A stretch of DNA of 64,000 nucleotides, taken from positions 5,219,903 through 5,283,902 of the forward strand of contig CM034138.1 in NCBI GenBank assembly GCA_019914995.1, in the 5' to 3' direction. Below the pieces are notes generated by a model that saw only the letters and a list, made by a program, of their open reading frames with translations, was not told the DNA's origin and did no database searches. Of the stretch, positions 21,352 to 34,229 are shown one piece after another. The stretch comes from Acanthochlamys bracteata. Taxonomy: Eukaryota; Streptophyta; Magnoliopsida; Pandanales; Velloziaceae. How positions within the stretch are numbered: position 1 is the stretch's first letter; each line of letters starts with the position of its first letter. The position numbers and the translations under genes were made by a program.

Positions 21352-23644
21352 GCAGGAAGAATAGGTTGACGATGTTTACAAGTTCACCCAACGACAACCA
21401 ATCACAAAATAAATAGTTGGTTATATTCAGAAAATAAATGCTTTTAAGAACCAATAACTCAATTTGAGAGTGTAAAAAAGTTTTTAAAAAATTTAAATAT
21501 AATTGCATCAAGATGTGTGAAAACAAACATTGCTACAATATTAAAAGAAATTGTTTATGTAAAAGTAGAAGACTATATTCAGGAACATAAAAAGTATGGA
21601 TTAAGAGAAGCACTCATGACTTGCACAATTTTTAAATACCTTAGAAGATTCAAGACAACCTTCACCATGACATTCTTTATTGTTTTGATAGTTGAAATGA
21701 CTAAATTATGAAGGGAAATAATGATAACCATATGTTGTATGTAGCAGTCTGATGGTATACTACTACAACAAATTAAAAAAATGTGCAAATAAATACGACA
21801 AAACCTTTATGCTTTTGCAACAACATATTGAAAACGATACAAAATGAACGTTTTGATGAGACTATGGCTCCTTTTATTACTAGAGCTTCCAACTAAGATG
21901 CAACTTTCCCATTATGGAACTCGCCATATATCAAAATAACTTCGTAACTAAGTAGAAAATATATTTGTACAAAAATTCTGAACTCATTGCCTACAATATA
22001 CCAAATGGCTAATCATCTGAGAAAAAGAATCTGGTTATTAAATGAAAGGATGTACTTTAGGATTTCATATATTAACTATCATAATACCATTGATCTTCTG
22101 ACAAAATCTTCTAAAATAAACCAAATATAACTGATAATGGCTCAAGTAGGAGATGGATTTCAAGACAAAATCAAACATGATAATGAATTCTTTTTCAGTT
22201 TCTCTATCGGAGGAAAGAACTCACAAGCTTAAGAAAAGCTTATTAAAAATCCTCCTAAACTTAAAAGTCTTTGCTGCACACACATTCTTTCTTAATATCA
22301 AAATTATTACCCTCGATCAAACATAAGCATTAACGATAGGGTTTCTAGAAGCGAGCAAACTCAAAACTAAGGAAGAACACTCTAGCAAGCTGCTCTAGCT
22401 GTTCCATACCAATCAAACTAGTAAGTTAAGGAAAAACAAAAGAATACGAAGAAGCAAAAACTTATCTTAAAAAAATATAACTGCTCGATCGATTGCCTTC
22501 TTCAACATAGAAAAACTTACAATGCCTTGTACACGAGCCATAGGATAGTTATAGCTACAACTACTTCTTAAGAATTGTAGACAGCAGTCTATATTGTTGA
22601 GTTGGGTCCAGAACATGTCGTCTACTTAAAATAGAATTGTCAACATTGTCACTATTTTGCTTTATAATCAGCTTATTTACCGATGCAATCTGTTAATAGT
22701 ATAATAGCATAGTAACACATTATGATTATATAGTTCTCAGTACTCCAGCCTATACCACAGTTCTCCACAAGGTAAGACATTTCAAACTTATAGCAGAACT
22801 TTGCATGAAATTTTGTTTAGAATAAAACATTTCATATGACAACTAATCTTGAAACATAGAAGATTAAATGCTTTTGATAAACTAAAATCAGGTAAACATC
22901 TTATAAACGCAAATCATGGACAACGGTACATCCTTAGGGACAAAAGGAGTTAATAGGGCACCAAAAATAGGTTGACATTGTTTACAAGTTCACCCAACTA
23001 CAAACCAATCACGAAATTGACGCATGGCTAATTTCAGAAAATAAATAGCTTTTACGATTCAACTTAACTTAGTTTGAAAAAATAAAGAGATTTGTAAGTA
23101 GAACTGGCAGGATGAGCTAAAAGAGCATCCATATATAAGAAGAACTTTTGCTTATGCAAAAGTTGAAGACTGAATCTCAGAAACCAAAAGAATACAAATT
23201 AGACTCAAGAAACGAAAGTAAGAGAAGCACTCACGACTTGCACTAACTTTTCTTACACTAGAAGATTCTTCAACAACCTTATTTATCATTTTAATAGCTA
23301 AAATGATTAAATTATGAAGGGAAACAACAATAAGTCAGAATTGTCAAAAAATATACTAAGAGAATAAGTGAAACATGTGCAAACCAATATGACAAAGACC
23401 TTATGCGTTTATAATCATTTACCAAAACCTATACACAGTGAATATAGTCAACAAACAGACGACGATTTAAGCTCATATTAGGAATGTCGAACCAAAATAC
23501 AATTTTTACCGATATAAAAAATGCTATATCTAGTGAACCTTTTACCATTATGATATTTGAAAATGTAAATGGCTAATCACGTAAGAAAAAGAATCTGCTT
23601 ACTACAAACGTGTACCTCAATATTTCATACATTAACTTAATAGT

Positions 23645-23885
23645 TGTTTGAGAGTGCTTATTTCTTAAGTTAATAAATCTCTTATTACATTTCATATTTT
23701 TTAATAAATCTCTAATAGCATTCTATGAATTTATTTTAAAATTTTAAAATACAGAAAAATTTTACATTTTTATATTGTAGAATCTTATTATTGATTATTT
23801 TTAGGTAAATAAAGTAAAACTCATTTTTTTGAAATATGTTATAAATATTTTTTGTTTCAAATAATTCTATTTCATAAACACTCCC
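23645..23885. mobile_element. Possible eroded MITE
   Basis: An AT-rich 240-bp stretch interrupts D2 where the aligned D1 sequence continues. Its ends are weakly inverted (GAGAGTGCTTATTTC on the left; the inverted right end reads GGGAGTGTTTATGAAAT). No clear target duplication. The superfamily is undetermined. Confidence 0.35.
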
Positions 23886-24373
23886 TAAATGAGCCAAAAA
23901 TTCGACAAATTGGCTTAGGTAAAAGCAGATAACTTTCTAGATAAAGTCAAATAACAAAATGATCTTTTTCATTTTCTCTATAGGAAGAGAGGAAATCACC
24001 AGCCTAAGAAGAGCTTAATAGTATGTAAAAATTGCAATATCTTAGCTGCACATAAATCCACTGTGATTCCTAAAGAGTTTCCTAATATCGAGATGCATGC
24101 GACTCGAATTTTTCGGGTGAGAATTATTAACCTCAGTCAAAAGCATGAGTTACATATTTGTTTAAACCCTATGTTGATCTTCTTTTCAACTAAAACTAGC
24201 ACTTTAATGATAAAATATCATCCGAGAGATCATAAAACTTATATTATATGCAACAAAAGACCAAGGCAGGATACAACAAACAATAGATACCACTTAAGCA
24301 AAGAAATTTGGCCAGACTTCTGCAACATGTTTTACTTTTCATGTAGCATTCCTGCAAAATGCTAAGTGTTAAA

Positions 24374-24490
24374 TCATTCCTCAAGACATTCCTGGCAACG
24401 TTCCATGCTGTCTAAAATGTCCTCCACTGCAAACTTTGGTTTCTCCAAGAAAGGTGCATGCTGTAATTCAAGTAACAATACTTCCAACCT
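24374..24490 (-). pseudogene. Exon beta: terminal-exon-like block
   Basis: On the minus strand a pyrimidine-rich CACTTTCTAG acceptor is followed by an open block of 38 codons and a TGA stop: RLEVLLLELQHAPFLEKP, then KFAVEDILDSMERCQECLEE. The acidic, amphipathic composition suggests a short coiled-coil or helical tail. Degenerate copies recur throughout the A array, where the consensus reads LEV..TLGLQLAASIKELK..KNILDNKE, and in D3 (about 32840-32930, LELQLAALLRNSRHRVEKILDS). Here it has no internal stop, so this may be the original or best-preserved copy. I do not recognise the protein. Confidence 0.45.
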
Positions 24491-24597
24491 CTAGAAAGTG
24501 CGACTCTCCCTTCAAGTAGTAAGGCAAAATAATGTTAAGTCCTAAAAACAAAGGAAAAAAGAAAAAGAAAATAAGAAGCAAGCAGCACAATAACTTT

Positions 24598-24700
24598 GGC
24601 TCGCTCTTTCAATTCACTTATGTCTACTATCAAACTTAAGACTTGAGCAAGTTCTTGATCACAATCCTCTCTTACATGCTTGAACCCCAACAATCAGATG
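24598..24700 (-). pseudogene. Exon alpha: helical block, unidentified
   Basis: The minus-strand frame reads KHVREDCDQELAQVLSL followed by IVDISELKERAK, an amphipathic helix-like stretch. Counterparts are seen at about 33020-33090 (QVQSLAAGICELIEQIGSY) and in A units (LFVNSYVEIGELREQTGS). The conserved core is hydrophobic-x-x-(D/E)-I-x-E-L-(K/R)-E-(R/Q). It lies 5' of exon beta on the minus strand, the same order and spacing as in each A unit. Confidence 0.4.
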
Positions 24701-24999
24701 TATGGCTTCCTTCCTCGACTGTCATAATTACTGCAAATGCACGAAAAGGATTCTGTGATGAAGAGACATGGAATCCACACCAATGAACTCCGAGCATATT
24801 AATCTATACAAATTCGAGGAAGAAAATAGAAAGATGTGGATGCTACAAAGGAGAAACTAAAACCCACAAGTCAAATATGAAGGAGAAGCTTTTTAAGTAG
24901 GAGTTTATTAAAACATTATCTTAAAGGTTTCAAGAGTTATATTTAAGTATAGCCTCAAATTTCAGGCTATGTTCAAGACAGGATTCTCATAGTTTTAAT

Positions 25000-27900
25000 T
25001 TTTCACGTACGTTCGCTATCAACTAGCCAATACCCAAATGAGCTTCTTGCACACTGCTTGGATTTCAGCTTGAACATTGACATACCCAGCCTACATCGAA
25101 ACATATGCATAACAAAAAGGTTTTGACAAGCAAGAAACTTAACCGACATGAAATAGATGCCTGACAACCTGAATGTATTGAACAAATGATTGATCCTCTA
25201 GCAAGCACTCCATCCATTCACTTATGCTGAAACAAAGTGGAGACAAAGGAACTAAGCAACTTAAAAGAAACAAAAGAATTCAAAGTAAGGAACTTAACTA
25301 AGGAAGAACATAATTGCTTGATTGATTGTGTCCATTCAAAAAAGTTAACCCTCAATTAGTATAATATCAGCAAAAGCAAGCATGACTTCCTTTTTCCTAT
25401 GCTAGTTGGTGTATTTCAACATAGAATTAACCAGAAGGCTTGCACAAGCAAGCAACTTAACTGAAAAGAAAATGAATACTTATTGATTGAACTTATTGAA
25501 GAAATGTTGACCCTAGCACCAAACAGATGCTTGAATGACTGCTCAATACAATATAGAAAAGTTAAATAAGAAAGCATGCACTTTAAATTCTTGACCTGAG
25601 TTTATGCTGGTTGGATATAAACTAGTGTAACCTTATGAGTTGGCAAAATACCACACCCTGTTGAAATAAAAACTTTGAGAAGCAAGTTTTTGGTATTTAC
25701 TTCTAAATTAAGGAGTCTAATGTAGTAACACTAAGAACAATACACAATGATGGTGTGTTAAAATTTACTACTAATAGCAAATGACACAATGTGAGTCAAA
25801 CAAGACAGCCTTAGGAACTTCTTGCTAAAAACAACATTTGTTGTTTATATTGAATTTTAAATTAATTATGAACCTAGATAGCAAATTAACCAATTAAAAT
25901 GGCAATGTGCACCTTATAACCATCCAAAGCACCGGGCAAGTAGTACATGTATCAATATTTCAAATCTCTAGAAAGTGTGTATTTCTCTTCAAATAAAAAG
26001 AAAAACAATGCAAAGTAAGTCCTCGACAGAACAAAAGCATGAAAAACAATCGCACGGGAAGTAAAGTAAGAAAGTTAAGCAACAAATATTTAAGAGACTC
26101 GGACAACTAATGCCTGATAGCTTGCCTACGCAGAAGAAAGCTTAAGTTTCTTATGTCTGGAATGTTCTTGACTACATTCTTTGAGTTCCTCAACGGAAGA
26201 AGCAAGCTGTAATCCAAGTGTCATTATACAAAACCTCCAGAAAGTGCATCTTGCCCTTCAAGTATTAAGAAAAATCAATGCCAAGTAGGTCCACAATAGT
26301 AAAATAACACGCACTTCCGTTAACTTTTTCAACATAAGAGTTAACAAAAAGGTTTCCCAAGCAAGCAATTTAACTGAGAAGGAAGTAAATACTTTATTAA
26401 ATTGAACACATTGAACAAATATTGACCCACCAGCAAGGTAAGCTGAAATAGGGAGGAAGAATGGAGTTAAAAAAAGGGTACCCATCGAATTAAGTAGGTT
26501 AAGGAGAACGAAAGAATCTAGAGAAGCTAAAAACATACGAAAGGAGAACTACTTGACTGCTTGCCTACATCTGAAAACGGTAGCTCTCCAAGCAGACATG
26601 AAAATTGTCCTAATTGAAGCAAAGTAACAAAGTTAAGTAACAAAAAAATTTAAGAGACATGAACAACTTAAACAATTGTCAAACTAGTGCTTGACTGATT
26701 GACTAACCCGAAGAAAACTTGAGTTGCTTATTCTCTAGAATGATTTTGGCTACAGACCTTTAAGTTCCTTAATGGAAGCAGCAAGATCTAATCCAAGTCT
26801 GTTTAAAACCTCCAGAAAGTGAATCTTGCCCTTTAAGAATTAAGATAGAAGAATGCCAAGTAAGTTTACAACAAAAATAGCATGCAGTTCCTTAACTCAC
26901 CTTTTTCAACATAAGAGTTAACAAGAAAGGATATCACAGGCAAGCAATTTAACTGAGAAGGAAACAACTGCGTGCTTGATTGAACACAGAAGAAAATTGA
27001 CCCACTAGCAAGCACATCATCTATTCTTTTAAGCTGAAATGAGGAGGAAGAACGGAATTTAAAAAAAAAGGATACCAAAGCGAATTAAGCAAGTTAAGGA
27101 GAAGCGAAAGAATATAGAGGAGCAAGAAACTTGACTAAGGAGAACATGACTGTTTGATCGCTTGCCTACATCTACAAAGTTATCTATCGAACAAGCTTTT
27201 AATTCTTTCTTTTGACCGCAAACAAAGATGAAGACATTTATGAATAACAGTTGCAAGTGAAGCAATAATGTCAAGCAACAAAAGACTTAAGAGACTCAGA
27301 CAACTTAACAAATTGCCAAACTAATGCCGAATTGATCGATTACAACAAAGAAAGCTCGAGTTTTTACTGTAATCCAAATGTCACTGTTTCAAACCTCCAA
27401 AAAGTGCACCATATACTTCAAGCATTAACACAAAACAATGTCAATTAAGTCCGCAATAGTAAAGTAACAAGCACCAGGATAGCTTTTGGTTTGTTCCCTT
27501 AACTCACCTATTTCAACATAAGAGTTAACAAAAAGATTTCTACAAGCAAGCAACTTAACCGAGAAGGAAGAAATACTTCACTAATTGAAAACAATGAAGA
27601 AATATGACCCACCCGCAAGCACACCATCTAATCTTTTAAGCTGAAATGAGGAGGAAGACTGGAAGAAATAAAATCGATACCTAGCTTATTAAGCAAGTTA
27701 AGGAGAACGGAATGAATCTAGTGTTGCAAGAAACATAACTAAGGAGACAGGAGAACACAACTACTTAATTGCTTGTCTGCATCAAGAAAGCTAGCCCTCC
27801 AACGAGCTTTGATTCCTTCTTTTAAGCACAAACAAACATGAACACATGAAAAGCAATCACAAGTGAAGCAAAATAAGAAAGTTAAGCAGTAAAAGATGTA

Positions 27901-30470
27901 AGAGTCTCAGACAACTAATGCCTGAAAGATTTTCCGTCCCGAACAAAGCTTGAGTTCCTATTGTCTATAATGTTTTTGACTACATAATTTAAGTTCCTTG
28001 ATGGAAGCAGCAAGTTGTAATCCAAGGGTCATTGTTTCAAACCTCCAGAAAGAGCATCTTGTCTTTCAATTATTAAGACAAAACAATGCCAAGTAAGTTG
28101 ACAATACTAAAATAACAAGCACTTTCCTTATCTCACCTCTTTCAACATAAGAGTTAACAAAAAGGTTTCCTCAAGCAAGCAACTTAATTGAGAAGAACAA
28201 TACTTGATTCATTGAACACATTGAAGAAATATTGACCCACTAACGAGCACACATCTCTTCATTTATGCTGAAATGTGAGGAAAATGGAATAGAAAAATGT
28301 ATCCCTACCAATTTAAGCAAGTTAAGAAGAAGTAAAAGAATCTAGCAGAGCAACAAACTTAACTAAGGAGAACATTACTGCTGGGTTGCTTGCCTATATC
28401 TAGAAAGTTCGCCCTTAACCAGCTCTTGGTTCGTAAGATGAAGACATGAAAACTATCATAAAAGAAGTAAAGTAAGAAAGTTAAGCAATAGAAGATTTAA
28501 GAGATTCGGACAACTTAACAAACTACCAAACTAATGCTTGACTGGTCGCCTACCCGGAAGAAAGCTTAAGTTCCTTAATGGAAGCAGCAAGCTCTAATTT
28601 CAGTGCCATTGTTCTAAACCTCCACAAAGTGCATCTTGTCCTTCAAGTATTAAGACAAAACAATGTCAAGTAAGTCTGTAGTAGTAAAATAACAAGCACT
28701 TCGCTTAACTCACCTTTTTCAATATAATATATAACAAAAGGGTTTCCCTAAGCAAGCAACTTAACTGAAAAAGAACATATACTTGATTGTGAACACATTG
28801 AAGAAATATTGACCCACCCACGAGCACACCATCTATTCTTTGAGCTGAAATGAGGAGGAAGAATGGAATTAAGGAAAAACAGAAAAAGATTCCTAGCGAA
28901 TTAAGCAAGTTTAGGGAGAAGCGAAAGAATTTGGAGGAGGAAGAAACTTAACAAAGAAGAACATGACTTCTTGATCGCTTGTCTACATCTAAAAGTTAGC
29001 CCTCCAACTAGCTCTTGAATCCTTCTTTTGACCTCAAACAAAGATGAAGCTATGACAAACATTTTATTGCAAGTGAAGCAAACTAAGAAAATTAAGCAAC
29101 AAAGAATTAAGCAAGAAATTTAACTAAGGAGACAGGAGAACGTGACTGCTTATTGCTTGCCTATATCAAGAAAGCTAGCCCTCCAAATAGCTCCTGGTTC
29201 CTTCTTTTAAACTCAAACGAAGATGAACACATAATAAACAATCGCAAGGGGACAGGAGAACATGATTGCTTAATGCTTACCTATACCAAGAATCTAGCCC
29301 TCCAAACAGCTCCTGGTTCCTTCTTTTAAACTCAAACGAAGATGAACACATAATAAACAATTGCAAGTGATGCAAAGGAAGAAAGTTAAGCAATAAAAGA
29401 TTTAGAAGACTCTGACAACAATGCTTGACAGATTGCTTTCCTCGAAAGACCTTGAGCTCCTTATTGTCTAGAATGTTTTTTACTACATACCTTGAATTCT
29501 TTAATGGAAGCGGCAACCATAAAAGTCCAAGTGTCATTCTTTCAACCTCTAGAAGTGAAAATTGCCTTTCAAGTATTAAGACAAACAATGCCAAGTAAAC
29601 TCCACAATACTAAAATAAGAAGCACTTCTCTTAGCCACCTCCTTCAACATAAGAGTTAACAAAAAAGTTTCCGCTAGCAAGCAACTTAACTGACAAGGAA
29701 CTAATACTTGATTGATTGAACACATTGAAGACATATTGACCAACTGCGAACACAACATCTATTCTTGTAAGCTGAAATGAAAAGGAAGACTTGACGAAAG
29801 AAAATGGTACCCCTGTGAATTAAGAGAGCTAAGTAGAAGTGAAAGAATTTACAGGAGCAAGAAATTTAACTAAGGAGAACATGACTACTTGATCGTTTGC
29901 CTACATCTAGAAAGTTAGCCCTCCAGGCAGCTCTTGAATCCTTCTTTTGACTTCAAACAAAGATGAAGACATGAAAAACAATCGCAAGTGAAGCAAAGTA
30001 AGAAAGTTAAGCAACAAAAGATTTAACAGACTCAGACAACTTAACAAATTGCCAAACTAATGCTTGACTGATTGCCAATCCTGAAGAAAGCTGTAGAAAG
30101 TATTCCTTATTGTCTAGAATGTTTTTCACTACATCACTTGAATTCCGTAATCGAAGCAGCAAGCTGAAATCCAAGTGTCATTGTCACAAATTTCCAAAAA
30201 GTGCATCTTGTCTTCAAGTAATAAAACAAAATAATGTCAAGTAACAAGCAGTAGGATGACTTCCGATTTTGTTCTCTTAGTTCACGTATTTCAATATAAG
30301 AGTTAATGAAACGATATCCACAAGCAAGCAACTTAACTGAAAAGGAAACAAAATACTTATTTGATTGAACACATTGAAGAAATATTGATCCACAATACAA
30401 GAGTGTACTTGAGCACATAAAAAAAGTACAAGCATAAATTGTAGAAACAAAGTTAAAAAACTCAATCTTC
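25000..30470 (-). repeat. A array, block 1 (~300-bp monomers in dimers and trimers)
   Basis: About nine tandem A units. Landmark TTGACCCACCAGCAAGC-like sites at 25187, 25508, 26421, 26996, 27606, 28233, 28808, 29738 and 30386 are spaced 321, 913, 575, 610, 627, 575, 930 and 648 bp apart, i.e. near-multiples of ~305 bp. A typical unit holds, on the plus strand, a beta-exon relative (CTTATTGTCTAGAATGTTTTTGACTACATACC), an alpha relative (ATAAGAGTTAACAAAAAGG), the monomer core AAGCAAGCAACTTAACTGA, then two mini-exon blocks reading on the minus strand LKRIDGVLAGGSIFLQC and VKRRNQELLGGLTF. Open frames are all under ~110 codons, and conserved peptides fall in different frames. Identity between units looks about 80-90%. 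Confidence 0.85.
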
Positions 30471-30689
30471 ACATTCTCAAGACATGCACAACATTGTATC
30501 AACTTAGAAGCCTCTTCATATATCACTCAAACTGCATCATAGCTTACTTTATTGTGTTGTATAGCTGAAATAGTTTAGGTATTAAGGAAAACAATCAGGG
30601 CTACAGGTCGTCTCAACAGTATGATACTGAAAACACGGACAAGGGTATGGGTCCTTCGTGTTCTCAAACCCTCAAATCCTGTCTTAATT

Positions 30690-33480
30690 ATTATTTTCGA
30701 CCCTACACATTATCTTAAAGGGAAACTGAAAAGAAATGCAAACCAAAGATTGGTACCAGTTTTGACCTTGCTTGATAGTGGGCTGTGATCATGGTCATCA
30801 CCTTCTTAAGTACATAGGAAATCAATTGCATTAAATTCCAGCAACCTATAAGTGGTTCTAGCTTTAACCTGCATGCACATAACAGTTCATAGAATACCAT
30901 ATATTTCGAACTACATTATTTCTGTGCAGTTTATCCAACTCAAAATGCTTTTAATGTAAATAATGGAGCAGTGATGACTTTTTCTTATCTCCATAAAGCC
31001 TAGCAGATCAACTTTGTGCCTCGTGCTTCTGAATCAATGTATATATAAATAAGACTAAATGGCTAATTATGTAAGAAGAAGAATCTGGTTACTAAGATGG
31101 TTAATCAATGTATCTGACAAAGTCAATATACACATTAGCCAGAAGAATCTGGCTGATCGATCTTTCTGACAAAATCTTATAAATGAACCAAAATAGTTGA
31201 TAAATTCTTAAGTAAGAGCAAATGATTTTCTAGATAAACTCAAGCAGCAGAAGTAATACTATTCCATTCTCGATAGGATCAGAACAGCTCATTTGCTCAT
31301 TTTCTAGATAAACTTTTTAGAAACTTCAGAGTCTTAGCTGCACCTAAATTTCTTTGACGTCAAATATGTTCCCTAACATCAAGATGCATGGGACTTGAAT
31401 TTGGTTGGGAGAATTGTTGTCCTTAGTTAAAAGCCAAATACACATTCATTATCCTCTCCCGATAGTCTTGTCAACTAAAAATAACACCCTAATAATAAAA
31501 ATATAACAAGAAAAAGAAAAAATTCTACATGTTTGACTGTGTCTGAAGATTCGCCCTCATTTTCCGTGATCATGGTCATTACTTTTCTTGAGTATGTAAA
31601 CTCCTACTCAGTTGACATTCCAATCGTTAGGGGTCGGTCTTGATCTGCAATAACAAGATAATGCACAAAGTGGCATGGTTTTCAAACAAGTTGTGAAACA
31701 AAGCAACTATCAGGAAATACTAACAACTACAAAGCTACAAGCTTGAGGCAATGTGGTCATGGAATGAATGAAAGAATGTTAAAAGTAATATGACCAAAAA
31801 ACTGGTGCATTTGTAATCATGGTCACTACCATCTTGAGTATAAACGATCTTATGCCTTGTCTACCAGCCACCCGAATCATTCCAAATTACCTATGTACGT
31901 TTTATATGTATGATGAATACATACACATATATATATATGCGTAGGTAAGTACCATGTATTGTATGCAAAGAAGAATCCACCTATCCGTATGCACATATCA
32001 TATGAATGCATGCAGTAGATGTGTCTTAGTAGATTCTACAGTCTTAGATGCTTTTAATTGGCCATCATCTGTATTGCAAGTTATGTTGTCCATATCTCTT
32101 AAAATATGCCATTTAATATAACCAATCCAATAAAAGAAGAAGCTGAAAGCGAGAAAGAATCGACTTTAAATCTTAACCTGAGTTGTTATTGATTCTATAA
32201 AACTACAGTGTATCCTCATAAGTTGACTTTGAGTCATCGACAAAATTCTCAATATTACATTTATGTGTGGAGTCTACCTAGGTGTACGTGCCATTGTGTA
32301 TGTATATTTACGAGTGTGATGATGCATGCATGTAAACAACAATAATTAACATATACATATACACATGTTCACATGAATGCATGTACTAGGTAAGTGTAAG
32401 GACTATCCACAATTTCTAACGAATGCGATGGATGGTGCCCCTAAGGGAGACGGGCTCCAAAGGGGGACAGTGGTCATATCCCCACCATATATTTTAAGCT
32501 TTCTTTTGGTCATAAGCTCCCATGCAAACCTCAATTTACGTTGGGCTTACCACTATTTGCCACAAAGCAGCATAACTAAAATCTCATAGTTCAATCAACA
32601 GGAATATGCACTAGGTGCAAATAAAACCAACTAAGCCGGAATCAAATAAAGAGACATATATGAATAAGACACCAAGGAACGGCACAACATACGACACATC
32701 TCACTTATGCAAAGCGTTTGATCAGGCACAGACAGATAAATTTGACTGACTCGAACAATAGTTCATATTTTCATGTAGCATTCTTCCACCTTTTAACATA
32801 AACGTAGAAGTGTTAACTCAATACTCATCAACTTACTGTCTAGAATTTTTTCCACTCTATGCCTTGAGTTTCTCAATAATGCAGCAAGCTGCAATTCAAG
32901 TATTAGTATTTCAAACCACTAGCAATAGCATCTTTCCCTTCAAGTAATATGGCAAAATGATGATAAGTCCTTAATAGAAAATAATAAGAAGCAGCCGGGT
33001 AACTTCCTATTTGTTCTATTAATTCACATATTCCAGCTGCCAAACTTTGGACTTGAGTAGGTTGTCGATGACAATCCTTTTCTTAAATCATGAATTTTGG
33101 CTTCCTTACTTGGCTCTTCTATCTTCCCACAGCATCTTGTAGAAGAGACTGTCACAATAAGCAGACATACCACACACGCCGATGCACTTTCCAAGCTGTT
33201 AATCAGTAGAAATTTGGGAAGAAAATTTTGAAAGATGGGATTCTAGAGGTACAAAGGGAAACTACAAGCAAAAGGTCAAAATACGAAGAATAGGTTTTAC
33301 CTTAGGAGTTTGTTTTCAGCACTACCTCAAGGTTACAAGATTTAGACCACATTAAGTACAGCCAAAATATCAGGTCATGTTTCATACAAGATTCTTTTGG
33401 TTTGAATTTCTACCAATATGCTATAAAATCTGACTAGCTAACAGCCAAACGAGCATCTTACAAGCCACTTAGATTATAGA
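30690..33480 (-). repeat. D segment 3
   Basis: Aligns in order with D2 and D4: GTGATCATGGTCAT, TTTAACCTGCATGCACA, CAGTTTATCCAACTC, AATGGCTAATTATGTAAGAAG, TCTTAGCTGCACCTAAATT, CAAGATGCATGGGACTTGAAT, GAATGCATGTACTAGGTAAG, CACTTATGCAAAG, then relatives of exons beta and alpha (32840-33090). It is followed at 33490-34230 by sequence without a partner in the window outside the 6.87-kb duplicate. No intact ORF. Confidence 0.75.
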
Positions 33481-34229
33481 TTAAACACATAGATCAGCAA
33501 TTCTATCAAACTTTATAGACATATATAACGACGATCATTTATTCCGGTGACACTAACTGCGGTTATTTGGCACAAAATCCATTATCACATTTCCATTAAC
33601 TTCTGAAAATACCACATATAAAGATAGTATCATTCTAATGTCGCATAAAATTTTTTTGCAATGGTTGGCTCGCTATAATCCACACACATCTCAAACATAA
33701 TTTGTGGCAAACAATGAATAAGTCTTGAAATTTCTAAAGAGTTTCAAATTAAAAGGACATATCCCAAAAAAACATAATATTTGAAGAAAGCATACGCCTG
33801 TATCGACAACCGACAAGGTAACAAAAATACTGAAATATGATTTCAAATATAAAACAGGTTGACATATTAAAAGAATAAATGGCATAAAAAAACAGCATCT
33901 AGAACTTACATGAGCATCTGAGAACGTTCATAAGAACAACAAACCTTAGCACCTAAAAAGGATTAGAACCATTGGTTGCAAGAGTTAGATGCTGACACAA
34001 TGAGCAAAAGAATGTAGAAAGCAATGTGACAGAAACCGACAGTGTCAACTCAAAAGAAAATCCCCACCATATAACAACAAATCGTTAAACAGCAAAATTA
34101 ATTGGAGTAAAGTACGGAATATATTTGACTTTGAAAAGAATATGTACTTAAATTACAAAGACTAATTATACGAGTAGAAGCAATTCCATGAAACAATGTG
34201 CTTCAAGCTCCATATTCTAGATAGCAGAT

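Larger units (their letters stand above)
20330..22560 (-). repeat. D segment 1 (old segmental duplicate)
   Basis: The most leftward of four diverged segments that repeat through the region. It shares with D2 (from 22690) in the same order: GAAGATTAAATGCTT, AGGTAAACATCTTATAA, GGTACATCCTTAG, TTTACAAGTTCACCCAA, AGAGAAGCACTCAYGACTTGCAC, AAATTATGAAGGGAAA, AATGGCTAATCA and AGAATCTGGTTA. The hAT-like element at 20560-21351 interrupts it. No intact ORF. On the minus strand one block reads as a basic/aliphatic peptide in both copies, but with stops. Confidence 0.75.
22690..25090 (-). repeat. D segment 2, with the best-preserved exon remnants
   Basis: Second D segment, the landmark AATGGCTAATCA lying 1560 bp from that in D1. 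Its right part (24370-25090) aligns with 32780-33480 in D3: CCTTCAAGTARTAWGGCAAAAT, CTTGAGYAGGTT/CTTGAGCAAGTT, ATGACTTCC-like blocks, and the AGCCAAxACCCAAATGAGC end. It holds exon-like blocks on the minus strand at 24374-24490 and about 24600-24700. A monomer-type repeat (AAGCAAGAAACTTAACCGA) begins at its right end, so it passes without a break into the A array. Confidence 0.7.

Noticed and set aside
25000-30470. Leucine-rich-repeat or NBS-type resistance gene cluster
   Set aside because: The L-rich, G-G-S-containing peptides recall repeats of resistance genes only superficially. No P-loop, GLPL, LxxLxLxx or TIR motif was found in any frame I read.
30134-30526. 130-codon minus-strand frame (and its 109-codon counterpart at 37013-37342)
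   Set aside because: It crosses monomer boundaries and joins peptides that lie in different frames in other A units. It differs in length between two nearly identical copies, so it is not a conserved protein as such.
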